A stretch of 64,000 nt of DNA from the NCBI GenBank assembly GCA_033296885.1, contig MU863921.1, positions 1 to 64,000 of the forward strand, in the 5' to 3' direction. Below, one piece after another: positions 45,033-56,146 of this stretch. The position numbers were made by a program, and so were the translations under genes. Position 1 is the stretch's first letter; each line of letters begins with the position of its first letter. The notes under the pieces are model-generated. The model did not search any database and had not been told where the DNA came from. It saw nothing but the letters and a program-made list of their open reading frames with translations. Source of the stretch: Triangularia verruculosa (Eukaryota > Ascomycota > Sordariomycetes > Sordariales > Podosporaceae).

Positions 45033-46453
45033 TTATGTGAACCGCCCTACCACCTCCACCCCAACGGTTGGGATGAACAGCCGCAGCAAACACGATTCCA
45101 TACATACACGCACACCCATCTCCTCCCACCCAGCAAAATATTCTTTTCATTTCAGCTTGTATAATCCCCCAACCCCCCACCCTCCTTCCTCTGGGATAGG
45201 GTTATTCTGGGTCCAAAAACAACGCACAGCATTTTCTTCTCTATTCAACAAAACGGTCTAGGTCAAAGGAAACAATCACGAACAGTTCAATCGTCCTACA
45301 AGGGACGACGGAAAAGGCAGGCAGCAAAATTATGAAAAAATGATATCTATGGTTAGCAGGATAAGCAAGGGTACCTAGTTTCGGCGTTTTCTTTTTTGGT
45401 TGGGTATTTCAACACAGTATTCCTTTTTTCCTACACTGGTGAATAATTAAAACAGCACCTCTACCACCCCCCAGAAGATTGCAGCGCTGGTCGAAAAAGA
45501 AAATGAAAAAAGCTTATGATATGACTACCTACCTACTTGAACAAGGTCGTGATGACTGTAAATGTTGGTGGGAACATCTGGCCGAGTGTTGTTTTTCTAG
45601 GCACCTACAGAAAGATGGGGAGGGATCTCATCAAACTTGACGAGGCCTGGAGCTTCACAGCAGGCAGGCATACATACCTGCGGCGGGGTTTCCCGCTTCA
45701 AATGACAGCTCACATTGCAGCGGACACCGCCGTTGAAAGCTGTTGCTCTGATTTGTGCAGTGAGACGGTGGTGGCTTGGTTGCTTGCTTGAGGCGTACTT
45801 GGCGGCTTGGAGTAGAAACGTAATGGATACTGTCGAGTCTTTGAGGTTGGTGCTTGGTGTAATTGGTGATGGTCAGGACATCTCGACTCTACCTTCACGA
45901 ATTATGCTCATCATATGCGGTTCCGCACAAGGAGGAAACTGGACGCCGTAAACCACGATAGATGCCTTGTTACCTAGCGCTGCATATTTAACCCCTTACT
46001 ACCTATCAGACCTGCAATGAGAAGGAAACCGAAAAAGAAACCCAGCAACCACCCCCCTGTATGTGGCCACACCGGCCGACCTACACACGGTGGCATCCCA
46101 AACAAGAACAATAAGAAGACAATGCAGAGTTGTAGATGTTAACGAGAGACGAGTAGAAAAACGGTGCAGCAATGTAAGTACCCGACCGTGCCCCCCCCTT
46201 CAAAGAGAAACCCTCGCACATTCGATCCGTTCCAGTCCCAGACCTTTCCTTGCAGTCAAATGAATGCCGCGAACATTATGAGCAGTAGGCTTACTGCCGA
46301 GGAAAGAAATGATAAACACCAAGGAGACAATCCAGACAGAAAGGATAAACTCCGCTACTCCGCCCCCACCACCCTTATTCCCAAGCACGAACCCATTGAT
46401 ACGCTCTACACATACCGATAACATGTCAACACTACAGTCCAGCGCGCCACACT
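45033..46453. other. Convergent 3' spacer
   Basis: 1.42 kb between the facing ends of the RRM-like and JmjC-SET genes. Homopolymer-rich and AT-richer than its flanks, with only short frames. Confidence 0.5.
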
Positions 46454-49400
46454 TCAGAACCCTTCAACAAAACCATAGGCCTGGTTCCTATAATATCCAC
46501 GCCCATACTTGACAGTGATTTCTTCTCCATCAAACAGCTGTCTCGAAGCAATAATCAACATCCTCCACTTGCCCTGAATCTTCCTGAAGGAAATCTCACA
46601 AGAAGGGTTAGCAGAGTGCGTCACCCCTCGGGCCCAGTTGCCCTGCTCCTTGGAGTGAAGCTCAGCAACAACGACATCATCCAGATCCGGCCGGCGAAAC
46701 TCCATCGTCCACTCCCGATTAGGGATCGCACCAGGGGGCACCAGCTCACCCAGCATCTCGCCAATGATATCGCCGGCCCTGAACACGCCCATAACGCGCA
46801 CTCCGCTGCCCTTGCTCCCATCAATGGACACCCGTGGTATGTCCGGTATAAGTCTCGAGTAGCAGTGGCAGGACTTCCTCTTCTTGCAGATATTGCAATA
46901 CCTGTCATTGAAAACGAGCGTAGGGTCCGCCGGCCATTGCCAGGACGCCTTCCAACCTGCTGGTTTCGACCAATGGAACGGCGCCTGAGGATTGAAGGCG
47001 TTTTCTTTGAGTAATTTGTAAGGCTTGAGCATCGGCGCTATCTCATCGGTGGAGAGACCAACAGTATCTTCTGACTCGAATACAAAGGCGGCCAGCTCCT
47101 TGTTCTCCCAGATGCAGCTTTGAAGGGTCTTGCCCACAGTGCACATGGCACGCAGGAACGGATCGTTGAACTGGTGATGAAACATCAAGACCTGGTCTTG
47201 GAAGAGGGCGAGCTGCTGGAAGTCTGGATCAGGGGGGATAAGACACAGGAGGCCGTCATGGGCCCCGCAGATCGTCTTCCAACACTTTCCCTCGCGAATG
47301 TGGTCGTTTAACTTGTGCCGATCGGCTTCTTCCCAGCCAAGCTCTTGAAGCAAGAGATCAGTAGTATCTTGCTGTGCTGGCTGAGGAGCAGCCGCAGCCG
47401 CAGCTCGTTCGAGTTCTTCAACTTTGGCATCAAGCCACTCGGCAAGCCTCATCTTGCAGAAGCGGGAAAGAAATATGCTCAACTCGGGGCTGTCTTGCGG
47501 GAGGCGATCGAGATTGCTGACAAGATCCAAGCCCAACGAGGTAGGGCTCTGTTCTCTTGCATATCGTCTCCACTCCTTAATGAGCCGAGCTAGGCGGTCG
47601 AATGCTGGCCTCCCGGAGACCTGATGAGGCTGAATGTTGTTGTACACGGTGTTCTGGCATGAGCGAAGAAGGCTTACAAGGCTCTGGCTAACATGAGAGT
47701 AGTAGCTTTGGGGCATTTCCGGGCCCGCCTCTTGTGCGAATGGATCCGCGAGTTGCAATTCGTCCATCACGCGCTGTCTCTTTGCCGAGCGAGGCGATAA
47801 CGACTCTGTTGACGCAGGCCTTTTAGAGTGAACCAACCGGGCCGTTTTTCGAATTGGCACCAGTCCAATCTGCTGTGGCGTAGGCGGTAAAGAGTGATTA
47901 TGATGCTGTGAAAACGGAGCGGCTTGGTGGGCTGTTTGGAAGGTGGGTTCAGAGATGTCGAGGAAGGAGTTTGGATGGCGCAGTAAAGAACGAGGCGCTG
48001 CTTTTTGAGCTTCTGGTTGGAGGGCAGGAGCCGGCCCAGATATGGGTTGAGGTTGACGACGTGGCTCTGGGGCCTTGGTGGTGGCAGGCTCAATGGCAGC
48101 TGGCGGAACGGCTGGCGGCTGCGGTGATGGATCAGGCTGCTTGACCACTTGAGGGGGACTCATCTTCCCGGCTTCTGACGGTAATCGGAGGACCGAGCCG
48201 AGACTGCTCTCTCGCGGGGGCTGAAAATTTTGGAACGTGTGCATGTTCGGCTCGTTCGACGGCTGACTTGACGCCTCACGGCGTTGTATGAGCGCTTCCG
48301 GCCGTACCAGACAACACTGAGATGGCTCAGACGTGGCAGATGAGCCATGCTCGGGCGGGGGAGTGACGGATTGCGTTAGCTGGGGTGCAGCGAGAGGGGA
48401 CTGAGATGGCGGCGATCGCTGCTCCGGTACAGATGGAAACATGGATGACCGTGCTGCCATCCTGGGCTGTTCCTCCAGTGTCGGGGCCGTTCCGGACAAC
48501 CTGGCTTGTTCTTCCTGACCGGCCAGACAGTTGGGATCACCGAATATCCCAAAGTCACGGGCCTTCATAGCAAACGGATCGGGGCAGTTTTTGTCACAGA
48601 AACGGTAGTTTGGAGGGTCTTCTGGAGATGACATGTACTCGACGTTGACTGCCAGAGCATAGTTCGGCCCTAGATTCAACACCTGATGGTACGTACCAGG
48701 CTCCGTTACCACCGCTTGACCGGGAATGCAATAATCGAGAGTATACTCGATGCCCCATTCGTCCAGTTTGGCCGGCGGGATATGACGGCTGAGATGGCGA
48801 ACTGCTTGTGAACATCGACGCATCTCGGGGTACTCGGCAGCCATTCTTTCTTCCAGCTTGTCCGAGAAGGCTGGCTTGACAAAACACCAAAACTTGTGCT
48901 GCCCCGACCGAAGAAGATTCTCTGATCTCACATGGGCATCTTCTCTGTGCATGGTGGTGATGGTCAATCCTTCCAAGTTGAAGTACACGTATTGTGTGTT
49001 GATACCTTCAAGGATGGTGTGACCTCTTGACTTCAGCCTGTTGCCAGGATGAAGCTCGACGTCATCAAACAACGGATTGCCAATGATATATCCCCGCGTG
49101 CCCTTGGGCGGGCTGGCCGCCGACGCGTTCCAGAGCTCCTTTTGTTCCTGTAGCGTCCAATGCGTCTTGGCCGAAACAGGAAATGGAAGCTGTGGAGGCG
49201 TGAACCGCTTCTTCTTGCCCGTATCAACCTTGACCAGTCCCTGCTTGTCGGCCACATAACGGAAAGAGGTCGCATGGTCTCTGCTAGGCCGTTCAACCTT
49301 CTGTACCTGGAGTGGAGGGAGCTCCCGTACTTGGAGCTTGAAATAGCCCCTGTCTTTTACGACGGGGTGACTCGAATACTGCTCGAAGAGCTCCTCGTTC

Positions 49401-50161
49401 AAGTCGTTGACGTCGTGGTACGTACAGTCAAAGAGGGGAGAAGCCTCGTGTTGCTGCGTAATGGGGCTATGATAGACGGCACCGTTTGATAGCTTGATGC
49501 CCTGGTTCTGTGGCGTCTGACTTTTGCTGGCCTGAGTTTTGCCTTGTGATTGTGTCTCAGTCTGACTCTGGGGGCTCAATGGACTCTGGGGGGTGAACTC
49601 TGGCTGTTGGTGTTGTTGTTGTTGTTGTTGTTGTTGGAGGGGATGCTGATTGGCCAACGCTGGTGACGAGGGTCCTGAGTTGGAGGCAGCTGGTGTATCT
49701 GGCTTCGAAGGTACCTGGACTGACACGGTCGGAGGTTCAAGTACCTCTGCGGCTCTAGATGGGTGTGCTGCATGGCTGGCGGTGGCAAGACCGGCACTCT
49801 CATTGGCCTGCGGCTGGGGGGGTTGCGATAGTGATTGCAAAAGTGGTTGCGATGGCTGTTGTAATGATGCTTGCTCCTGGCTTTTCAGCGGTCCATCCGG
49901 TGAGTTATGAGATATGGGAGTGTCGGGACCTCGGGCTGGTGGAAGAGGTGAGTTGTGTGATGAGAGCCTTTCGACATCGGTCGACACTTGAGCGAGACGA
50001 CCCAAGATGCGTTGCATAAACTCCCGTCCTCCTTTAGTGGTCGGGCCTTTGACTTTGCGGTTGTGCAGTTGAATCTTGTCGTCGAGATACTCCCTTAGCT
50101 CATGTTGGATCTGGCGCAACTCGCCGCCGATCGCGTCGGCCTCGAGCTGCACGGCGGCCAT
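46454..50161 (-). CDS. JmjC + SET domain fusion protein (putative chromatin modifier)
   Basis: Single exon of 1235 aa from ATG 50161 (MAAVQLEADAIGG); the frame stays open 36 nt further without another ATG. Order: an N-terminal helical stretch; ~200 residues of Q/P/S low complexity with poly-Gln near 49610-49640; a JmjC domain at about 360-510; a Pro-rich linker; a helical region at about 790-1060; a Cys cluster CNICKKRKSCHC near 1090; and a SET domain at about 1110-1215. JmjC iron ligands are His405 and Glu407 (MHREDAH) and His492 (PGTYHQVLNLG). Lys423, 18 residues after the first His, matches the 2-oxoglutarate lysine in KDM4 spacing. SET landmarks are GSKGSGVRVMG, NWARGVTHSANPSC (variant of NHSCxPN, His1182), and GEEITVKYG. 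Expected nuclear; substrate unknown. The variant SET asparagine/cysteine order leaves methyltransferase activity uncertain. Confidence 0.88.
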   Translation of the reverse strand: MAAVQLEADAIGGELRQIQHELREYLDDKIQLHNRKVKGPTTKGGREFMQRILGRLAQVSTDVERLSSHNSPLPPARGPDTPISHNSPDGPLKSQEQASLQQPSQPLLQSLSQPPQPQANESAGLATASHAAHPSRAAEVLEPPTVSVQVPSKPDTPAASNSGPSSPALANQHPLQQQQQQQQHQQPEFTPQSPLSPQSQTETQSQGKTQASKSQTPQNQGIKLSNGAVYHSPITQQHEASPLFDCTYHDVNDLNEELFEQYSSHPVVKDRGYFKLQVRELPPLQVQKVERPSRDHATSFRYVADKQGLVKVDTGKKKRFTPPQLPFPVSAKTHWTLQEQKELWNASAASPPKGTRGYIIGNPLFDDVELHPGNRLKSRGHTILEGINTQYVYFNLEGLTITTMHREDAHVRSENLLRSGQHKFWCFVKPAFSDKLEERMAAEYPEMRRCSQAVRHLSRHIPPAKLDEWGIEYTLDYCIPGQAVVTEPGTYHQVLNLGPNYALAVNVEYMSSPEDPPNYRFCDKNCPDPFAMKARDFGIFGDPNCLAGQEEQARLSGTAPTLEEQPRMAARSSMFPSVPEQRSPPSQSPLAAPQLTQSVTPPPEHGSSATSEPSQCCLVRPEALIQRREASSQPSNEPNMHTFQNFQPPRESSLGSVLRLPSEAGKMSPPQVVKQPDPSPQPPAVPPAAIEPATTKAPEPRRQPQPISGPAPALQPEAQKAAPRSLLRHPNSFLDISEPTFQTAHQAAPFSQHHNHSLPPTPQQIGLVPIRKTARLVHSKRPASTESLSPRSAKRQRVMDELQLADPFAQEAGPEMPQSYYSHVSQSLVSLLRSCQNTVYNNIQPHQVSGRPAFDRLARLIKEWRRYAREQSPTSLGLDLVSNLDRLPQDSPELSIFLSRFCKMRLAEWLDAKVEELERAAAAAAPQPAQQDTTDLLLQELGWEEADRHKLNDHIREGKCWKTICGAHDGLLCLIPPDPDFQQLALFQDQVLMFHHQFNDPFLRAMCTVGKTLQSCIWENKELAAFVFESEDTVGLSTDEIAPMLKPYKLLKENAFNPQAPFHWSKPAGWKASWQWPADPTLVFNDRYCNICKKRKSCHCYSRLIPDIPRVSIDGSKGSGVRVMGVFRAGDIIGEMLGELVPPGAIPNREWTMEFRRPDLDDVVVAELHSKEQGNWARGVTHSANPSCEISFRKIQGKWRMLIIASRQLFDGEEITVKYGRGYYRNQAYGFVEGF

Positions 50162-51105
50162 TGTTGTGTTCACGGTCTGATGAGCTGCTCCATTCAAGCT
50201 GGAGGTTTGTGGATGGAACGATTGCTTTACTGCACTGGCCCGTGCTGGACTGAGTGCTGCCCTTTGGCGCTTTGCTGGGGTCTGGAGGCTAATTGAGGGG
50301 CTGGGCGCGCGCTGGCCAGAGGGGTTTAACTCCGGCTAGCGTGTGAGAGGTGGGGCAATCGTCTTTGAACCATGCATGCACCTTTTGGTCCTTGATGGAG
50401 ATGCTGTGGTTGCTTTGTTGTAAGAGAACTGTGCAATTGTTCTCCAGTTCCGCAAGCAGAATCAAGAGCCGATGCTGCTGTTGTGCTTTGTGTGCTATTC
50501 GCCTCGCATTACATATCCCGTAGCAGCAATGCTACCTACCCATTGTTTGAGTTCGGCAGGTCTCTGACAGCATGTTCAATTGAACCTAGGTTCAAGCGCT
50601 GTCAGATGCATGTGGTGATGAGTTGCTGGAATGTAGATGATTTCTGTTCATGGAGAAACAATCAAAACATGGTATGGGACATATAGAATATAGTGTATAC
50701 CAACAGATCATGTAAGTTGCAATTGTGATCTGTGTCCTAGTGCTGGGCGCAAATGGTCTCAGAGGTCAAGGCTGATGAGGCGGAAGAGCTGTCGCACAGG
50801 TGTGACCCTTGCCAAGAGCACTGATAAACAGGGAGTGCCCGGAGTGGAATCAATACAATCGATAAGACCGATAACGATCGCAACCCAATCGAGTCGCAAC
50901 CCATCTGGCGACCAGTGAACTTCCATGCGCAAGGAGGCTCAGCAACTTCGCTCCGCCATCAAAATTTGCTCGCTTTTATCTCCTCCAGCGATGCTGCTCT
51001 GCTAGAGTTCCGCGCACCATCCTTTATCCTCTCGGATTGTCGGGTCACCTTCGTCCAGCCGTTCTGCCTTTTAGGTTTCTGGGAAGATTCAACCCACCGC
51101 AAAAC
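50162..51105. promoter_or_regulatory. Divergent promoter JmjC-SET gene/PRP38B-like gene
   Basis: 944 bp between head-to-head starts. No recognised site; short frames only. Confidence 0.45.
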
Positions 51106-52349
51106 ATGGCAAACCATACTTTACTCACTGATGACTATGTGGCGGGTTTGTTGGCAAAGGAAGCCAGCGAAGCCTCCATAAAATACTCGTCAGTCGGCCT
51201 TGAGGCTTTCCGATCTACCAAGTACGTTTCACCCCGGCTTCCAATAGCATGGCGATCTCGTCGCAATCGCATTTGCTAACGACATCACCTTCAACTTCCA
51301 GGCCCGCGAACAAGGCGAAACCGAATACCAATTTTCTGGGTCGCATAATAAAGGAGACCACGAATCACAACAAAGCGCTTCTAGCGAAAGAAGCTGCCGA
51401 AGCACAGGCCCTTCTTCAGCATCACAATGAGGTCGAGGAGAAAAAGCGTCAGCGATTGAACCCCACCAAATCGGACATTCGTCGCCGTCAGCTAGGCGCT
51501 ATATCTTCGATACTCCAGGGCGGTCGAAATGGAGGCGAACGCAGTCGTACCAAACCTGATCGCGACAGCCTCAAGAACACCAAAGGCGACAGGGAAAGGG
51601 AAGACCGACATTCGTCGTCAACCAAGCCCGATAATTCTCAGGGTCGTCACAAGAATAGCGATGAGATATATGGCCGCCGGTCGCGCCGAAATGCCGATGA
51701 CGATGCCAAGAGCTCTCGTCATCGGCGTTCTGCAAGGTCGCGATCACGGTCTCCTGGCCATAGAGAGCGCAGAGAGCGTAGACACCGGGAACGCTCCATC
51801 CTCAGCAGCGGCTCAGACGACCGACATCACCATAATTCAAGGTCGCAAAAGACGAGGTGTGAAAAGGATGATCGTGACCATGGTTCTCAGTCAGACAAGC
51901 GAAGGAACGCTCGTGACGACGACTCTGATCCTCTTGACGAATTCATCGGCCCAGCGCCTCCTACAACAGATTCACTACCGCCGGTCCGTATCAGAGGCAG
52001 AGGTGCCGGTGCTCCTAGAAGGGGGGCCGCAGCAATGGACAGCCGATTTGCGGAAGACTACGATCCGAGGAATGACGTGTCACTAGAGGGCCACCTTAAG
52101 GAGGCGGCTTCCACCGACAGCAACACATGGGACTCTGCCGTCGAACTGTATCGTGATCGGCAGAAATGGAAGCAGCAGGGGGCAGATAGGCTCCGGGGCG
52201 CTGGCTTCACAGAGGAGCAAATCAAAAAGTGGGAGAAGGGAGGGAAGGAGAGCGAGGATGACGCTTTCAAGTCCTTCAAATACACCAAGAAGGGAGAGCT
52301 GAGAGAGTGGGATAGGGGCAAGAGTCTGAGTGACTCGGAGATGGATTAG
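51106..52349 (+). CDS. Pre-mRNA-splicing factor 38B-like protein (RS-rich)
   Basis: Exons 51106-51221 and 51302-52349 (80-nt intron) give 387 aa. The N-terminal domain reads ANHTLLTDDYVAGLLAKEAS, SIKYSSVGLEAFRSTK, then across the intron PANKAKPNTNFLGRIIKETT and RRRQLGAISSILQG; this is conserved in fungal proteins catalogued as PRP38B-like. The middle is rich in RS/RE/RD dipeptides (SARSRSRSPGHRERRERRHR), as in spliceosomal SR-related factors. The C terminus holds a second conserved block, DPLDEFIGPAPP and WDSAVELYRDRQKWKQQGAD, followed by RGAGFTEEQIKKWEKGG and an acidic end. It is expected to be nuclear. The name comes from family annotation; a direct splicing role is inferred. Confidence 0.8.
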
Positions 52350-52896
52350 GAGTGTTGGGAGAGATCATTGCGTTTTTCGACCAACTGGAACATGGTCGTC
52401 AAATGTTTCTGGGTTTTCACTCGTCCCAAGAGTTCTTTGATAAAATTAGGCGGCATTGGGTAGGGTAATGATTGATGGCAGGACATTCGGTTGGTTGCAT
52501 GGAGCGCAGGAGTTTTGTTCAATTTGAATTTGGAGGGTGGCTATATGAGCGGGCAATGTGTGTTTTTTTTGTGTACATGCGCGTCCTTAGACAAGCCAAG
52601 ATGACTTATCGATGGCTATGATACCCTGAATTTCAAACAACAATGTCAAACTTGATGGTTTGAACGTGCCTGTTGGGCCTTGTACAATGTTGACTCAAAT
52701 TTGTATATACAGTACGCCAGCAAGTATTGAAATCAACTTCGTTCCATACCGCCTGAACCTTGCGACCAGCTATTTCCTTGTCCCAACTCCAACTTTTTCC
52801 TTCGTCCCATTCTCCATCCTCATGCCAAAAAGCTTAGTTCAAAAACATGTACATACTACTCTTCCCATGACACATGCAACACATGCAATAGGTACC
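52350..52896. other. Convergent 3' spacer PRP38B-like/CIA30
   Basis: 547 bp of 3' flanking sequence from both genes; nothing else is recognised. Confidence 0.45.
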
Positions 52897-53781
52897 CTAC
52901 CGACTCCCCCAAGCAACCTTCTCCCCCCTCTTGGTCTTCAAATCCCCTTGCTTCTGCTCCACAGCCGCCGCCTCAGGGACAGCATCCACCACTTGATCCG
53001 CATCACTCTCATCATTCGTCGCCCACATCCTCTCAATGCAGAGCTCAAATGGCCCCGGTATCCTATCCGTCAGCCCCACGCCAACGCTCTTCACCTTCTG
53101 CCGTAAAATCTCGGTCTGCGGCTCTACCACAAACCCGTGATTAGTCCTGACAAAATTATTCCACTTTATTAATACTGTCTCCCACTCCCCTGGTTTCTTC
53201 ACAAAGAGCCTGTGTTGATGTAAATCTGTCGGCACGATAGACTCTGTTTGCACATTGACAAAATATGATCGCCCGTCTGATTTGACTCTAAGTGCGAGGT
53301 AGATGTATGGATCTATGTCCCACAACCCTCTAGTGAAGAGATTTCGTGGCTGGTCTTGGGTTCGGAAGGCGGCGTACCCGGTTCGTTTGATGTCTGGTCT
53401 ATCGGCGGGGAGCTGGGTTGAAATGTTGCCGTAGAACTTGGCATAGCCTGGGGAGTTGGGGGATGGGAGCTGGGAGGCCGGGACGGAGCCGGCTGGAGGG
53501 GAGACGATCCAGTCGAGGTGGGATGTGGAGAGGCCGCCGATTTCATCGTCGGACATTACTTTGCAGTCTTGGATCGAGGAGGGGGTACGGAAGTCGAAGA
53601 GCTCGCGGGGGCCTTGGGGGCCGGTGACGCCCTCCATTTTTATGGCTGGGAGACATGGACGTTAGAGAGGTAGGGTAAAGGGGGGGAAGGACAGGGCAGT
53701 ACCAATGTTGGAGAGACGCTTGAGCTCGTCCATGCTTCGGCCCCAGAAGCCCTTGTAGCGGAGTACTCGTGTGGTCTGCAT
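52897..53781 (-). CDS. cia30: Complex I intermediate-associated protein 30 (CIA30/NDUFAF1)
   Basis: Assembly factor for the membrane arm of mitochondrial NADH dehydrogenase. Exons 53781-53703 and 53645-52897 (57-nt intron) give 275 aa. The first exon encodes MQTTRVLRYKGFWGRSMDEL; the split Ala codon joins IKMEGVTGPQGPRELFDF. The CIA30 fold follows: CKVMSDDEIGGLSTSHLDWI, AKFYGNISTQLP, GYAAFRTQDQPRNLFTRGLW, DIDPYIYLALRVKSDGRSYF, EWETVLIKWNNFVRTNHGFV and LTDRIPGPFELCIERMWATN. The N terminus is short and Arg-containing but not a classical long presequence. The 3' end is acidic then basic. Intact. Confidence 0.92.
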
Positions 53782-54331
53782 GGTTGGCGATTGCTTTACC
53801 AGTCTGAGTAGTGTTGAGGGTATGGGCAGCTGTACTCGAGAGGTGAGCTTTGAATTTCGAGGGACAGTTCAACAATGGCTGAATATTTGTCGGTGGTGTT
53901 GGATGCGCGCGTGAGCCCGGTTGGCTCAAACTTCTATGCGCATTATCGCAATGGCAGTAGCCAGATATATGGAGATTGGACAGTGGGAGTAGCGCTTGAA
54001 TGTCCCCTGCGGCGCAACGGCTTTGGAGGTCCAATTTTGGGGAATGGAGCTCTTGGTGCTGGGTTTTGCTGGACGTCATCAGAGCACTCAAAAGCGTTGG
54101 ACGCCAGCGGGGTGGTCATAGCTTCGGCTCAGTTTCACGTGGGGCTGTCACCTATGCCAAGACCACGGCTTTAAACCCCAGCCGAGATCACCAACACAGG
54201 TTCTCTTGCTTCAATAATGACAGCAATGGAAGACTTTCTTCCAATATACCGGGTATTCTCTTAAAACTTAAAAAACAAAGCGTATTTGTTTCTTTCAGCA
54301 TATCAACAGGAGCACCAATGAAGGAAAGGTG

Positions 54332-54372
54332 CACATTCACCCTCACATTCACCCTCACATTCACCCTCACAC
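54332..54372. repeat. 12-bp tandem repeat CACATTCACCCT, ~3.4 copies
   Basis: Perfect head-to-tail copies of CACATTCACCCT ending in a CACACTC variant. Confidence 0.9.
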
Positions 54373-55247
54373 TCTCCCCGCTTCTCAGGGGCTAGCTGAA
54401 AGACGTGGACTTTTCTACCCTCGAACCTATAGTGCCTGTCTGTCTTCTCGCCGCGACGAGACCACGAAAGTCATTTTCGATCCCGATCATGGAGGCAAGT
54501 TCACATCTTCATGACCCAGCTGAAATGCCACCATGCTGTCAGGCCAAAGCACAAGTCTCAACTAAAATACTATCAACTTAACTTTTGCGGAGTTGTCTTT
54601 CTGGTTCCAATCAACAAAGTCTTAGAAGTTAGTGACCACCTACAACTTGCCTGTTGTCAAATTTTCTTCCACATTGCCTAAACTAGGGGTTACCTGATGG
54701 CTGATAGCTGATGGCTGTGTGAGTATGAGGATCGTTACCATTGAAACATCTAGATCAAGGGGCCTTTCCTTTTCTTTCATACTAGGAGGCATTCAATGGG
54801 TCAATCTCAGTTGAGATTGATAGGCATACCAAACTCACAAAAAAATCTGCCAGTTCTTACATTTTACTTTTACTTTGGCCTAAACATTGATGTTGCGGTT
54901 GTCTTGTATGTTGCACCTCACAGTTGAAGACGAAGACATTCCGTATCCTGCGTGGTTGAATACCAGTTTGATGGCTCGTTACATTGAGAGTTATTGACAC
55001 CCCATCAACAGCCAACACCCCATCATTTACTTGGTATTTAGCATTAGACTATAGGACATTCTCGCGGATATCTAACCACTGCAGTCTGCTTGAGGTTGGT
55101 ATGCATAGTTACTTGGCTACAAGGAAACAGCTGAAGGGACCAATTCTAGACCCCTGCTTGGCTAAGAAGACACAGGTTCCTCTTCATAACTGAGTCCAGT
55201 TTTGTGTTTTCTTAATTCGGCATCATGATCTAGGGGTTCGCAATCCG

Positions 55248-55640
55248 TTTCTCTTGGCATTATTGTCTGTTTCCATGTGCAACCCGAGACCGAGATATCG
55301 CAACCAGCTCATTTCTCTTAGCAACTTGGCTGCTTGTGTAACCTGAGACCAAGATATCGAAACCGGGTACCGTACCAGCCCACTTCTCTTGGCAACTTGT
55401 ATGTTCGTGTAACCTGAGACCGAGATGTCCAAGTTCGGGTACCGTACCAGTCCACTTCTCTTCTTGGCGGCTTGTATGCTCGTGTAACCTGAGACCGAGA
55501 TGTCCAAGTTCGGGTACCGTACCAGTCTACTTCTCTTGGTGTAACCTGAGACCGAGATGTCCAAGTTCGGGTACCGTACCAGTCCACTTCTCTTGTGTAA
55601 CCTGAGACCGAGATGTCCAAGTTCGGGTACCGTACCCGTA
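55248..55640. repeat. Tandem minisatellite, six copies of ~57-72 bp
   Basis: Each unit contains GTAACCTGAGACCGAGATGT, then CCAAGTTCGGGTACCGTACC and AGTCCACTTCTCTTG. Copies 1 and 2 are divergent (CGAGATATCG instead of CGAGATGTCC). Copies 3-6 are nearly identical, with the last two missing a GGCAACTTGTATGTTC-like segment of about 15-18 bp. The gradient of divergence from left to right suggests recent expansion at the right side. The minus strand happens to read open (repeating DISVSGYT), which I treat as a by-product. Confidence 0.92.
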
Positions 55641-55978
55641 TGCAGCTCTATGGCTGCTAATCGATGATTGGATGATGGCAGCCGCCAAGGCTAGCAATGC
55701 TTTCTGATCCGAACTGCCGGGATTCATGGAAAAGCATGATTGGGTACCAACTTGTCGGGTTTGGTGTCCTTTTGAGAGGTGCCCCTTAGGCTTCCATGGC
55801 GAATATGGATATCAATTTAGGCTCGTCCGAGCATTCAGTATAAAATCATCCGAGGATCTGAGGAAGACCTTGATCTTCATGATAAGTATCTTATATGGCA
55901 GATCACTGAGATATACTAGCGGAAGAGCACCATATTCCGGGCAGCATTTCGTCTCATGTTCTCAAGAGCTCTGTTGGA

Positions 55979-56146
55979 TCAGCCATCATCTTTAGCCTTC
56001 TCCGTGGCTTCCAGATTTAACTGCAAATTTGCGACAATCTCGATACCTTTCTCCAGATTCTTTTGGGCATCAATGAAGACATTAAGAGACCGGCGTGCCC
56101 GGGCGAAATAGCGGTAGTCGTTGATGTTGCAGCCGATGCTTCTCTC
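55979..56146 (-). pseudogene. Possible gene relic (56-codon open fragment)
   Basis: Between an in-frame TAA (56147-56149) and a TGA stop (55979-55981), the frame reads a helical protein-like segment including DYRYFARARRSLNVFIDAQK and LEKGIEIVANLQLNLEATEK. A GT/AG-bounded join to an upstream frame was not convincingly found. It may be the 3' end of a decayed gene. The family is not recognised. Confidence 0.25.

Noticed and set aside
50162..50197. Upstream extension of the JmjC-SET frame (12 codons)
   Set aside because: Begins at TTG, not ATG; the first in-frame ATG is at 50161.
55248..55640. CRISPR array
   Set aside because: Units are contiguous with no unique spacers, and the genome is eukaryotic; it is a minisatellite.
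55223..55727. Repeat protein encoded by the minisatellite on the minus strand
   Set aside because: Open reading follows from a repeat unit lacking stops in some frames; unit lengths vary so the frame shifts between copies.
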